Positions 36,492 to 45,779 of a stretch of 64,000 nucleotides of DNA are shown here, piece after piece. Source of the DNA: Wenyingzhuangia gilva (GTDB lineage: Bacteria > Bacteroidota > Bacteroidia > Flavobacteriales > Flavobacteriaceae); assembly GCF_030519655.1 (NCBI RefSeq), contig NZ_JAUMIT010000003.1, positions 124,001 to 188,000 of the forward strand, written 5' to 3'. The position numbers were made by a program, and so were the translations under genes. Each line of letters begins with the position of its first letter. Positions within the stretch are counted from its first letter, which is position 1. The notes under the pieces are model-generated. The model saw only the letters and a list, made by a program, of their open reading frames with translations. It was not told the origin of the DNA and did not search any database.

Positions 36492-37661
36492 ATGGTATCA
36501 TCAAACACTTATTCATTACTTATCTGGTTGTACACACAAAAGATTGAACCAGGATACGCAATTATTTATTTTAGAATTACCATTAATTCTAAACGATCTA
36601 ATATTAGTTTAAACAAGAAAATTAAAATTGATTTATGGGATATTTCCAAATCTAAAATTAGAGGAAATTCTAATGAAGCAAGGATTTTAAATCAGTTTCT
36701 TAAAGAAGAAGAGTCTAAAATTGCCAAAGCTTATAGAGAGTTAGAGCTTGAGGAAAAACTAATCACAGCTCAATTAGTAAAGTCTAGATATCTAGGAACA
36801 GACCAAAAACATAAAACTTTACAAGATTTAGTGGCTTATCACAACCAATTTGTAGAGAAAAAAATCCATAAAGACACTTTACGTAGTTACAAAACTTCTC
36901 AAACATACCTTTTTTCTTACCTAAATGAACTACTAAAAACTACCGATTTATATCTTAAAGAATTAGACTATCAATTTTTATTAGGATTTGAATCATATCT
37001 ACGCAATTTCAAGCCTACCAATGGACAAGCAAGCATTCAGAACAATACGATAATGAAACACATTCAAAGACTACGTAAAATGGTTAAAATGGCTATTGAA
37101 ATGGAATGGATAGACAAAGCCCCTTTTATAAGGTTCTCTCCTACTATCGAAAAGAAACAACGAGAATATTTATCAGAACAAGAGCTTCTTTCTATCAATG
37201 AATATCAACCCAAAATAGAAAGATTACGTTTGGTAAAAGACCTGTTTTTATTTAGTTGTTATACAGATTTATCTTACATCGATACCAGAAATTTATCTCC
37301 AGATAATATTTTAAAAGGAATTGATGGAAGTAATTGGATTTTCACTAAAAGACAAAAAACAGGAACTTCTGTAAAAGTACCTTTGTTAGAACCTGCTGAA
37401 AAGTTGATAAAATCATCTACCGAAAACTACCGAAAAATTGATTTCAATAAAATCTTTCCCACCATCTCTAATCAAAAGGTAAATAGCTACTTAAAAGAAA
37501 TTGCAGATTGTTGTGGCATTACTAAAAATTTAACCTTTGTTACCACCAACCTCAATGCAGAAGAAATTGATAAACGTTACGGTTTCAGAGTTCGTTCTAG
37601 AATGAGACAATTATTTAATTTAGTAGCTTTTGATAAGAATTATAGTGACAAAAGGTTGTAA
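36492..37661 (+). pseudogene. Truncated tyrosine integrase fused to an ATPase-like tail
   Basis: 389 codons, open throughout. Residues 1-349 are a Bacteroidetes site-specific integrase: arm-binding region, SAM-like core-binding domain (about 100-200), and the first part of the catalytic domain (LFLFSCYTDLSYIDTRNL, TKRQKTGTSVKVPLL). After NLTF, where HMARHTFAT and the nucleophile tyrosine should follow, the frame instead reads VTTNLNAEEIDKRYG...RVRSRM...FNLVAFD, which looks like the C-terminus of a DnaC/IstB-type AAA+ ATPase. The integrase therefore lacks box II and the Tyr and should be inactive. The junction is near 37538. Confidence 0.8.
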
Positions 37662-37887
37662 ATCATTTAAAACAAGGCTTAAAGTGCTGTATAGTACATT
37701 TTTTGTTGTAATTCCATCATGCTAAAGATATTTCAGTAGCTTAGAATAGCTTTATTTAGCAATAACCAAAACCTTCTATTAAAGATTATTTAATTATATT
37801 TTTTTACATATAAATATATAGCTTTGAATTAAATTATATTCATTTACATATAATTTGTATCAATAGTATATCTAAAAACATATAATC
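37662..37887 (+). promoter_or_regulatory. Upstream region of the hip operon with three ACATATAA repeats
   Basis: ACATATAA occurs at 37806-37813, 37846-37853 and 37878-37885, the last ending two bases before the hipB start. Regularly placed direct repeats before an antitoxin gene are typical operators for HipB-like autoregulation. The rest of the 226 bases has no ORF. Confidence 0.5.
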
Positions 37888-38085
37888 ATGCTTGCTGAAT
37901 TTGTCAAAGAGAAACGTAAAGAAGTCGGGTTAACTCAAGAAGAGTTTGCGGATAGAGTAGGGGTGGCTTTAACGGTAATTCGTAAAATAGAACAAGGGAA
38001 AACAAATTTAAATCTAGACAAAGTAAACCTTGTTTTGGCTATGTTTGGACATGAACTAACGCCAACCAAAATAACAAACTCATGA
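37888..38085 (+). CDS. HipB-like antitoxin, HTH (Xre/Y4mF type)
   Basis: 65 aa single-domain Cro/C1-type helix-turn-helix: GLTQEEFADRVGVALTVIRKIEQGK. This is the DNA-binding antitoxin of split HipA systems; it represses its own operon and binds the toxin. Its stop overlaps the next start (ATGA), so it is translationally coupled to the hipS-like gene. It appears intact. Confidence 0.85.
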   Translation: MLAEFVKEKRKEVGLTQEEFADRVGVALTVIRKIEQGKTNLNLDKVNLVLAMFGHELTPTKITNS

Positions 38086-38416
38086 GGCAAGCAAATGTTT
38101 TATACAAAGAAATACATGTGGGTGTGTTAACAGAAACAGACGAAGGAGAATATTGGTTTGAGTACGATAAAGATTACATCACTCAATATCCAAAACAGTT
38201 TATTTCTTTTTCATTTCCGGTAGATGAAACCATTTACAAAGAAAAACGATTGTTTCCTTTTTTTGAAGGTTTAATTCCCGAAGGTTGGTTGTTAGAAATA
38301 GCAACCAAAAATTGGAAAATCAATCCAAATGATAGAATGGGGTATTATTAACTTGTTGTTCCAATTGTATTGGAGCGGTAAGTATTCATCCTTTAAACAG
38401 TAAAACAGATGAATAA
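38082..38416 (+). pseudogene. HipS-like (HipA N-terminal domain) gene with frameshift
   Basis: The open frame encodes 89 aa (LYKEIHVGVLTE, FPFFEGLIPEGWLLEIA, NPNDRMG) and stops at 38351. Adding one base near 38341 restores the family ending RMGLLLTCCSNCIGAV and continues to TAA at 38414-38416, overlapping the next ATG as in intact operons. So one base has been lost, giving a truncated protein with an altered C-terminus. HipS-type proteins act as the antitoxin in HipBST systems. A sequencing error is possible but the island has many other lesions. Confidence 0.8.
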
Positions 38417-39335
38417 GTGTTTGTATTGTTATCAAGAATTAGACAAAGAGGAAAAAGATTTTCATAACACTTGTAGTCTTGAGTTTTTCGGAACCAAGAC
38501 TTCACCAGTATTAGAATATTCTTTTGAAGAAATGGAAAGCTTGGCCAAAGAAACTATACAGCGAAATATTTCCGTACCAGGAGTACAGCCTAAATTATCG
38601 ATGGATTTTAATAGTACCACTTCTCGCTTAACAGTATTAGGAGCTTTGGGTGGAAATTACATTTTCAAACCACCAAACAAAAATTACCAAGAAATGCCCG
38701 AAAACGAACATGTCACCATGCGAATGGCAGAAGCTTTCGGGATTCAGGTAGTGCCTTCTAGTTTGATTCGCTTAAAATCTGGAGAATTGTCTTACATCAC
38801 TAAACGTATAGACAGAACTATGGAGGGAGACAAAATCCATATGTTAGATTTCTTCCAGATAACAGAAGCTTTTGATAAATACAGAAGTTCTATAGAACGC
38901 ATAGGAAAAGCTTTACATACCCATGCAACCAACACCCAATTAGACAAATTGTTCTTTTTTGAAATGGTGGTATTTTCTTACCTAACAGGAAACAACAACA
39001 TGCATCTAAAAAACTTTTCCATGATAGAGCAGCAAGGGAATTGGAAATTAGCTCCAGCTTATGATTTGTTAAATGTAGCCATTGTAAATCCAGCAGACAA
39101 AGAAGAATCAGCCTTAACGATCTGTGGTAAAAAAAGTAATTTAAATAAATCTGATTTTGAAAAAATCGGCGAAAATCTGTTACTAACATCTAAACAAATC
39201 TCTGGAGTATTTAAACGTTTTTCTAAAAAGAAATCTATAGCGACAGACTTGATTCATCAATCTTTTTTAAGTGAGGAGATGAAGAAGAAATACATAGTAT
39301 TGTTAGAAGATAGGTTTTCTAAAGTAAAGTATTAA
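38409..39335 (+). CDS. HipT-like serine/threonine kinase toxin, probable catalytic Asp changed to Asn
   Basis: 308 aa. An N-terminal Cys4/Cys7/His19/Cys22 cluster may bind zinc. The HipA kinase core has VPGVQPKLS (about 56-64), YIFKPP, ENEH and YITKRIDR. The catalytic loop reads GNNNMHLKNFS (194-204), where HipA proteins have GNxDxHxKN, so Asn197 stands at the catalytic Asp. The metal-binding Asp in PAYD (Asp219) is kept. HipA toxins phosphorylate glutamyl- or tryptophanyl-tRNA synthetase; this one is predicted inactive. It is the third gene of hipB-hipS-hipT, with the hipS frame also broken. Confidence 0.85.
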   Translation: MNKCLYCYQELDKEEKDFHNTCSLEFFGTKTSPVLEYSFEEMESLAKETIQRNISVPGVQPKLSMDFNSTTSRLTVLGALGGNYIFKPPNKNYQEMPENEHVTMRMAEAFGIQVVPSSLIRLKSGELSYITKRIDRTMEGDKIHMLDFFQITEAFDKYRSSIERIGKALHTHATNTQLDKLFFFEMVVFSYLTGNNNMHLKNFSMIEQQGNWKLAPAYDLLNVAIVNPADKEESALTICGKKSNLNKSDFEKIGENLLLTSKQISGVFKRFSKKKSIATDLIHQSFLSEEMKKKYIVLLEDRFSKVKY

Positions 39336-39735
39336 CTATACTATATGCCGATTTTTATATTTTAACGTTCAACCCAAGAAATAATGAACGAGCCAGATGG
39401 TGGACAGGTACAAATTGACGGAGTGAGGGGTGCACAGCAATTTCACAGGTTTGTATTTGACTTTTTGGTTCGTTTTGTACTTGAGCTAGTCGAAGTATCA
39501 AGACGAAATGAAGAGATAATACTTATAATTACAAGTTCACATACAAGGCAAAAGAACATAATAGATGAATTATAGTGTAAAGAATTTCTAATTTTCCTTA
39601 CCACTCACTACTCATCGTTCTACCCATAGTCCTTTTACCAACTACCAACTACCAGATTCCTACTACCAAAAATGCACCCCACCCACACAAATACATACTA
39701 AACCCAACAAACATCAATAAAATTGTCTACGTGTA
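39336..39735. other. Intergenic stretch with low-complexity and repeat-like sequence
   Basis: 400 bases without a credible gene. 39455-39515 contains CTTGAGCTAGTCGAAGTATC, resembling short intergenic repeats often seen in flavobacteria. 39595-39700 is made of ACTACC/CTCACT words (ACCAACTACCAACTACCAG), a word-like low-complexity tract. A 63-codon ORF across the first part has no family features. Confidence 0.55.
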
Positions 39736-40133
39736 ATGGGATTCAATTTTTTAATTTCTTCTACAGTAAATCAGTCTCTAGAAAGTGAAAAAGAAATATC
39801 GAATCAAATACAAGAAACGTACGATATAAAAACAAAATCCTTTAGAGCAACTATGGTAGAAACCGACCAAGGATATATTGTGCTAAAAGGAAGTGAAGCC
39901 AAAAAAACATTGTCAAATTCTTGTACAGAAACCTATAAGAAAATGAGACGTAAATTGTTAGAAACAGAAATATTAAAATAGACAAAGACAAACTTGTTTT
40001 TACTGAGGATGCTGTTTTTAATAGCCCTAGTGCTGCAGCAAACATGGTTTTAGGGCGAAATGCTAATGGTTTTATAGAATGGGTCACTAAGAGTGGAAAA
40101 AGCTTTAAAGAGACACAAGAAAGTAGAGAATAA
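39736..40133 (+). pseudogene. DUF4357-domain fragment with frameshift
   Basis: The first frame gives 81 codons ending at 39981 (GYIVLKGSEAKKT, KMRRKLLETEIL). The same protein continues in another frame from about 39975: KLVFTEDAVFNSPSAAANMV and LGRNANGFIEW, stop at 40131-40133. Together they form a complete DUF4357 domain, usually the C-terminal part of GIY-YIG-type nuclease or restriction proteins. No N-terminal enzyme domain is present. So it is both 5'-truncated and frameshifted. Confidence 0.78.
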
Positions 40134-40300
40134 AATTAAATTACATCAAAATAAATGCATTATATTCACAAACTAAAAGTTGTTTTTTAACAAACATCAT
40201 TAAAACTAATTTTTAACAGTTTAACGTATTCAAATACTTTTTATATTAGCCGAAAAACGCTATGTAAACTTTTCTTATAAGTTTACCTAAAAAGGTTAAA

Positions 40301-40723
40301 ATGAAACAATCCGTTTTAAAAGGGGAGTAAATTTTCAATTCCTTATCACAAAGTTTAAATAATGCTAAAGAAAATATTATTATAGTTACTGCATGGTTTA
40401 CTGATCAGCAGTTGCTTGATATATTAGTAGAAAAGCAAAAAGATGGTATACCAGTATCTGTTGTTATTGGTGATAATAAAGATAATGAAAAGCTAGATTT
40501 TAATGAGTTATTAAAATTGGGCGGGATGATAACTAAAATCAAAGGAAAAGGATATGGGATGAAGCATCAAAAGTATTGTATAATTGATAATGATACTGGT
40601 TTTGATGGTTCCTATAATTGGACAGTAAATACAAGAAAAAATAATTCAGAATCCGTGATTAAAACAAATCACAAATTAATGATTGAAAACCTATTAAATG
40701 ATTTGGATACTAAATTTATTTAA
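40301..40723 (+). pseudogene. Phospholipase D-like gene with an early stop codon
   Basis: ATG at 40301 reads MKQSVLKGE then an in-frame TAA (40328-40330), after which the same frame continues IFNSLSQSLNNAKENIIIVT to 40723. The body holds one HKD-type motif, HQKYCIID with GSYNW (His-x-Lys, then GS). Single-HKD proteins of this kind act as dimers, often as nucleases in island cargo. A later ATG (40412) would lose the first strand and helix of the fold. Likely inactive. Confidence 0.78.
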
Positions 40724-40903
40724 TAGAAACCTAAACCTATTAGAGGTTGAGAATCATAAAACGATCGTAACCAAGGCTTACAATGTTGATTGTCTTGTGT
40801 TTAAGTATCTAAATATTACTATATTTAATGTGTAATTATTTGATTTTATGTAACTATTGTGTGATACACAATGTTTTTAAAATGACATAAAAGATAAAAG
40901 CTA

Positions 40904-41338
40904 ATGAAAAAGATCCTAGAAACCACTCAACTTGAATTTGACAAAAGTGATTTTCTAATAGACTTAGTAAAACACGATAATGGTCAACTTTATATAGAAA
41001 TTGTACAAACAATTTTAAACACTGAGAAAAAATCAGAATCGATAAAAATAAATCCTTCTGTTTTATCGGACATACTTAAAGTATTACAAAACTACCAGAC
41101 AAAACTTCCGAAAGAATCTATTTCAGAGATAAAACATATAACAGAATTTGATCAGAAAAAAATACAAGAGAGGTATTTAAAAGGTGTTTCAATCAAAGAT
41201 TTAGCGCTTCAATTTGATCAAACACATGAACTAATTGAAATGATATTAAGGAATAGAGGAATTGAAATTGTGGAAAATAAAATACCTAAATACAGGTATT
41301 ATAAAAAAAACTACAAACTAAAAAGAAACAAACGATAA
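40904..41338 (+). CDS. Conserved hypothetical protein with C-terminal HTH-like segment
   Basis: 144 aa, no signal peptide or membrane segment. Residues about 30-70 are mixed beta/helix. Residues about 86-120 (IQERYLKGVSIKDLALQFDQ, then IEMILRNRGIEIV) look like a small helix-turn-helix as in sigma-region-4-like or transposon-associated proteins. A basic tail follows. It appears intact amid broken neighbours. Function not known. Confidence 0.6.
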   Translation: MKKILETTQLEFDKSDFLIDLVKHDNGQLYIEIVQTILNTEKKSESIKINPSVLSDILKVLQNYQTKLPKESISEIKHITEFDQKKIQERYLKGVSIKDLALQFDQTHELIEMILRNRGIEIVENKIPKYRYYKKNYKLKRNKR

Positions 41339-41493
41339 GTTATATTTTAGAAATCAGATACAAGGAATTGTTGTTAAAATTAGACAGGCTATTGAATATA
41401 TTTTAAGTGTGTAGCTCAATCTTTTGGTGACTTAATAGGTAAACGTTCTTGTTTACTAGTTGAAATATGTATTATTGTAAAAACAAAAGACTT

Positions 41494-42006
41494 ATGTTAC
41501 CTCAATTAGCTAAAATTAAAGGAATTCATCCTGGGGTGATATTAAAACGTGAATTAGAACGTAACAATATAAAAAGCTCCGTATTAGCTATGGAAATAAA
41601 TGAGCACAAGCAAACTATTAGTGCTATTGTAAATCAAAAAAGAGGGGTAAATCCTGAGTTGTCTATCAAACTAGCCAACTATTTTCATACAGAAGCAGAT
41701 TATTTTATGCTACTACAAGCAAGTTATGAAGTCAATCAAAAGTTAGATTCCATTTCTAAACATACACCAAACTTAAATAACATAAGGAAAGTATTATTTT
41801 GGGATACAACTTTTGATAAAATAGATTGGAATAAAAATAAAAAAGCGATTATTAAAAGAGTTTTAGAAAGAGGGAACGAATAAGAAAAAGAAGAAATCAT
41901 AAGCTTTTACGGTAAATCCTTAGTTAATACAATTAATAACACCATAAAAGAGTCTCCAAACTTTACACGTTCATTCAACAAAAAAAGAAAACAAAGGATT
42001 GAATAA
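41494..42006 (+). pseudogene. HigA-like HTH antitoxin with DUF6922-type C-terminus, interrupted by a stop
   Basis: Likely start MLPQLAKIKGIHPGVIL (41494); an upstream ATG at 41467 adds nine residues. HTH about 15-70 (SVLAMEINEHKQTISAIVNQ, GVNPELSIKLANYF) as in HigA/VapI antidotes, then VLFWDTTFDKIDWNKNKKAI, a DUF6922-like end. TAA at 41881-41883 interrupts the expected ending; the same frame resumes EKEEIISFYGKSLVNTI and stops at 42004-42006. An AbiEii-like toxin follows, the usual partner. The N-terminal DNA-binding part may still be made. Confidence 0.75.
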
Positions 42007-42290
42007 GCATGAATTCAATACCTTTCGTTTGGTAGGGGGGACATCATTAAGCTTGCAATATGGTCACAGAGAATCGATAGATATAGACTTATTTACTGAC
42101 GAAGCCTATGTAAGTATTGATTTTAAGAAACTAGAAAACAGATTACACAAAACATTTCCTTATGTAGATAAAACCTCAGTGGGAGAAGTGGTGTTTGGAA
42201 GATCCTATTTTTGTAGGAATAAGTCCAGACAATGTACTAAAACTAGATATCTATTATACAGAACATTTTGTGTTTCCCATAGTTGTCGAT
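41972..42290 (+). pseudogene. AbiEii-type nucleotidyltransferase toxin fragment
   Basis: Reads LNKHEFNTFRLVGGTSLSLQ, HRESIDIDLF and VVFGRSYF, the nucleotidyltransferase N-terminal half with its GG-T and DIDLF metal-binding residues. One extra T in the run 42208-42212 shifts the frame; the other frame continues VGISPDNVLKLDIYYTE and FVFPIVV until an IS remnant begins near 42286. The 3' half is gone, and the 5' end has no clear start. Partner of the preceding antitoxin; inactive. Confidence 0.8.
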
Positions 42291-42404
42291 TAAAAATTCA
42301 GGAAGTATAAGCTTTAAAAGGTCTAAAGTAAGTTCCAATACCAATAAATTTAAACCTCAAAGCTAAAACTATATTAATTCAAACACAACTTTTGTGATTG
42401 ATCC
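42286..42404 (-). mobile_element. IS right-end remnant (ISAon1/ISL3-like)
   Basis: Aligns with 25678-25800, the right end of the IS in island 1. It carries the degraded start of the N-terminal-region gene and a terminal repeat at 42381-42404 (AAACACAACTTTTGTGATTG...) that is an exact reverse complement of the left terminal repeat at 25276-25299. The rest of the element is missing. It truncates the AbiEii fragment and marks the end of recognisable island 2 sequence. Confidence 0.82.
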
Positions 42405-42512
42405 CTTGGCTGTGATCCATTAATGTTAAAGAAAAAAATAAAGATATTAAACTTTATAACATTCCTAGAGTCATAGTATTGTTAGTGAATAAAAAACAGC
42501 AAAACAAATACT

Positions 42513-45269
42513 ATGAAAAAACTTTTCTTTATCATTATTATTTTATTTTTACAGCACACCAATGCTCAGTCGTTAAAATCAATAGGGTTTGAGGTGTCAG
42601 GAACTTTAATTTCTAACGATGATAAGTCTCCACTAGAATCTGCAACAGTTTATTTAGAAAGAAAAAAGGATAGTACTGTTGTTAGCTATACTATTACCGA
42701 TGACAAGGGAAAATTCTCATTAGAGGGTAGTACTAAAGATGCTGAGTTAAATTTTAATATTACTTACGTAGGTTACAAATCATATCATAAAGATTTAGAT
42801 TTAACTAAACAAGCTGTGATAGACATGAAAGAGGTTTTGTTAAAACCTGATGCAAATGAGTTAAATGAAGTTGTACTTAAATTATCTCCTCCTATTACAA
42901 TTAAAAAAGATACAATAGAATTTAATGCCAAATCTTTTAAAACAAAGAAAGATGCAAATGTAGAAGATTTGATTAAGGTGTTACCTGGAGCCGAAGTCGA
43001 TGCAGAAGGAAATATTACTATTAACGGAAAGCCTGTAAATAGAGTATTAATTAATGGAAAGCCTTTTTTTGGAAATGATCCTACGATCGCTACTAGAAAC
43101 TTTCCTAAAGATATTATTGAAAAAGTTCAAGTTTTAGATACCAAAAGTAAATCGCAAGCTTTTACTGGTGAAGATAGTGATGGAGAGAATAAAACAGTAA
43201 ACCTTGTTATTAAAAAAGAAAACAATAAAGGAGTTTTTGGAAGAGCTGGTGCAGGAGTAGGAACAGATAGTAGATATCAATATGCAGGAATGTATAACCG
43301 TTTTGACAATGATCAAAAATTTAGTGCTCTTTTAGGGGGGAATAATGTAAATTCTCCCGGCTTTAGTTTTGGAGAAATTAGAGAAATGTTTGGAGGAGGA
43401 GTTAGCCCTAGAAATTTTGGAGGAGGACAAGGTATTGTGACTTCAGATAATGTTGGCGTTAATTATGCAGATGATTATGGGAAAAATGTAGAGTTTACTT
43501 CTAATTACTTTTACTCAAGAAGTGATTCTGAAAATGAGTCATCAAGTGAAAGAGAGAATCTTTTTCCTACTTTTAGTAACTTTTCTACTTCTAACAATAA
43601 ATCATCAACAACTAATGACAATCATTCTGCAAATTTTGAGGTAGATATTAAAAAAGACTCTACTTGGTTGATTAACATTTCTCCTTCGTTTAGGTTTTCA
43701 AAAAGTAATACTTTTTTTGAAAATGATGGAATTACTGTAGATGAAAATCAAAACCTAATTAGAGAGTCTAATTCGTCGTCTAATGTAGAAAGTAATAATA
43801 GAAGTATAAGTACTGATATTGATGTGACAAGAAGGTATGGTTCTAAAGGAGGTTTTTTTAGAGTTGGAGCAGATTTAAGTGTTAGTGCTTCGGACAGTGA
43901 GGATTTTAACAAAACAAGTACTAATGTAATCCAAGACTCTTCTCAAAATGTTGATAGAGATTTGTATGCTGATATAGACAATACTTCACAAAACATTGGA
44001 ACTTCTTTTACGTATAGGTTGCCAATTCTTCCAAAAGAGTTATTTGTTGACTTTGGATACTCATATAATAGAAATCAAAATTCATCTGATAAAAAATCAT
44101 ATGATCGAACTAATAATAATTCGTTTATCAGTAATTTAAGTACAGATTTTACAAATACTGATCAAAGTCATATACCAAGAATAGGATTTAATTATTCAAC
44201 AGAAAAAATAAGATTAAGACTTAATAGCTCATATCGTTTTAGAACTATGGAAAATAAAGACGATCTAAGACCTATTTATAGTATTAAAAGACAATTTAAT
44301 AATTTTGAACAAAATGTAAACTTTAGATATAGTTTTAGTGAAAAATCATCATTTAATTTTAGATATAATCTAAGAAATAACCCACCTAGTTTATCAAACT
44401 TACAAGCGTTTGAAAATGTTAATGACCCAGACAATACGGTACAAGGTAACCCGAATCTTAAACCTCAGAAAGATCATGACTTTAATATGTTTTTTAATAA
44501 TTTTGATTTTCAAAACCAAACGGGTTTTTATGGTTATGTTAACGGGAATTTAACACAAGATCAAACAGTGCGAAGAACTGAAATTGATTCTCTTTCTGGA
44601 CAAAGAAGAACTACTTATGCTAACGTAGATGGTAATTACAGCATTTCTGGAGGGATTGGAGCTAATAAAAAGTTTAAATTTACAGATGTATCTTCTTTAG
44701 ATATAAGACTAGGTGGTGGTCCAAGTTATAGAAAATCTGTAAACTATAATAACAATGTGTTATATGCAAGTAAGACAATTTCTTTGAATCCCAATATTGG
44801 TTTAAGGTATGAGTTGAGAGATGTTCTGGATATTGATACAAGGTATAATATATCATACTCTAATAGTCAATATGATCTTGCTAACTTAGGTGATAGAAAT
44901 ATAACGTCTCATAGAATTGATTTAAATACCACTACCATGGTGCCTAAAGGATTAGAGTGGAGAAACAATCTTAATTACAATTATAATCCAAATGTTGCAG
45001 ATGGATTTCAAAAAAGTGCATGGTTTTGGAATATGACTTTATCATATGCCGTATTAAAGGATAAGGGGCTTATCTCTTTATCTGCATATGATTTATTAAA
45101 TCAAAATACTAATGTAAGAAGAATTGCAAATGCAGACTATATAGAAGATTCACAAAGTACTGTGTTAAAACAATACTTTATGCTTGGGTTTAGTTGGAAG
45201 TTTAATACCTTAGGTGATAGAGGTAATTCTAGGGGAGGTAGAGGAAATTATAGAGGACGTAGATTTTAA
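42513..45269 (+). CDS. Outer-membrane beta-barrel protein with carboxypeptidase-regulatory-like and plug domains
   Basis: 918 aa. Signal peptide ends about HTNAQ. Residues about 25-110 form a CarboxypepD_reg-like beta domain ([20 protein letters not shown]); about 115-240 a TonB-plug-like segment ([31 protein letters not shown]). The remainder is a large Asn/Ser/Tyr-rich barrel of the OMP_b-brl_3 type, with a Gly/Arg-rich end ([12 protein letters not shown]). Likely TonB-related outer-membrane transport or adhesion; substrate unknown. The stop overlaps the convergent ndk gene by four bases. Confidence 0.85.
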   Translation: MKKLFFIIIILFLQHTNAQSLKSIGFEVSGTLISNDDKSPLESATVYLERKKDSTVVSYTITDDKGKFSLEGSTKDAELNFNITYVGYKSYHKDLDLTKQAVIDMKEVLLKPDANELNEVVLKLSPPITIKKDTIEFNAKSFKTKKDANVEDLIKVLPGAEVDAEGNITINGKPVNRVLINGKPFFGNDPTIATRNFPKDIIEKVQVLDTKSKSQAFTGEDSDGENKTVNLVIKKENNKGVFGRAGAGVGTDSRYQYAGMYNRFDNDQKFSALLGGNNVNSPGFSFGEIREMFGGGVSPRNFGGGQGIVTSDNVGVNYADDYGKNVEFTSNYFYSRSDSENESSSERENLFPTFSNFSTSNNKSSTTNDNHSANFEVDIKKDSTWLINISPSFRFSKSNTFFENDGITVDENQNLIRESNSSSNVESNNRSISTDIDVTRRYGSKGGFFRVGADLSVSASDSEDFNKTSTNVIQDSSQNVDRDLYADIDNTSQNIGTSFTYRLPILPKELFVDFGYSYNRNQNSSDKKSYDRTNNNSFISNLSTDFTNTDQSHIPRIGFNYSTEKIRLRLNSSYRFRTMENKDDLRPIYSIKRQFNNFEQNVNFRYSFSEKSSFNFRYNLRNNPPSLSNLQAFENVNDPDNTVQGNPNLKPQKDHDFNMFFNNFDFQNQTGFYGYVNGNLTQDQTVRRTEIDSLSGQRRTTYANVDGNYSISGGIGANKKFKFTDVSSLDIRLGGGPSYRKSVNYNNNVLYASKTISLNPNIGLRYELRDVLDIDTRYNISYSNSQYDLANLGDRNITSHRIDLNTTTMVPKGLEWRNNLNYNYNPNVADGFQKSAWFWNMTLSYAVLKDKGLISLSAYDLLNQNTNVRRIANADYIEDSQSTVLKQYFMLGFSWKFNTLGDRGNSRGGRGNYRGRRF

Positions 45270-45691
45270 TACGCTATAATTTCATCATTTTTAAAATGAA
45301 AAGCAGTTTCAATAGCTGCATTTTCATCACTATCAGAGCCGTGGATGGCGTTAAAGGTTACATCGGTAGCAAATAAGTTTCTAATGGTACCTTCAGCGGC
45401 ATCTTCTGGGTTGGTGGCTCCAATCAAAGCTCTAAAATCATCCACTGCGTTTTTCTTTTCAAGAACAGCAGCAATAATAGGTCCACTAGTCATAAAATCA
45501 ATAAGTTTATTATAAAATACTTTTTCTTTATGAATAGCATAAAATTCAGCCGCTTGTTCTGAGCTAAGTTTTGTTAGTTTTAGGGCAACAATTTTAAATC
45601 CTGAATTGGTTATTTTCTGAATAATAGCTCCAGTATTGCCTTTTGCAAAAGCATCAGGCTTAATCATAGTAAAGGTTCTGTTATTTGCCAT
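45266..45691 (-). CDS. ndk: Nucleoside-diphosphate kinase
   Basis: 141 aa. Transfers the gamma phosphate of ATP to NDPs through a phosphohistidine. [12 protein letters not shown] near the N-terminus and catalytic His117 in NAIHGSDS are present. Monocistronic, divergent from the DHH gene with an 88-base shared promoter region. Confidence 0.97.
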   Translation of the reverse strand: MANNRTFTMIKPDAFAKGNTGAIIQKITNSGFKIVALKLTKLSSEQAAEFYAIHKEKVFYNKLIDFMTSGPIIAAVLEKKNAVDDFRALIGATNPEDAAEGTIRNLFATDVTFNAIHGSDSDENAAIETAFHFKNDEIIAY

Positions 45692-45779
45692 GTTGATATG
45701 TTTTATAGTGCTAAGATACTTTTTTCAAAAAAATATTAGCTGCTTTGCATACTCATTTTTAATTGTATTTTAGCAGCTT

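Larger units (their letters stand above)
36169..36690 (+). repeat. Long direct repeat, copy B
   Basis: Counterpart of 24753-25275. The two copies are in the same orientation about 11.4 kb apart, bracketing the block from the GGCT-like gene to trxA. Homologous recombination between them would delete or duplicate that block. Confidence 0.88.

Noticed and set aside
39384-39575. 63-codon ORF after hipT
   Set aside because: Composition does not look coding, no domain, and it overlaps a repeat-like tract (CTTGAGCTAGTCGAAG).
36000-45000. CRISPR array or phage defence island
   Set aside because: No regularly spaced direct repeats with unique spacers were seen; the toxin-antitoxin and nuclease-like genes in island 2 are mostly broken, so an active defence island is not supported.
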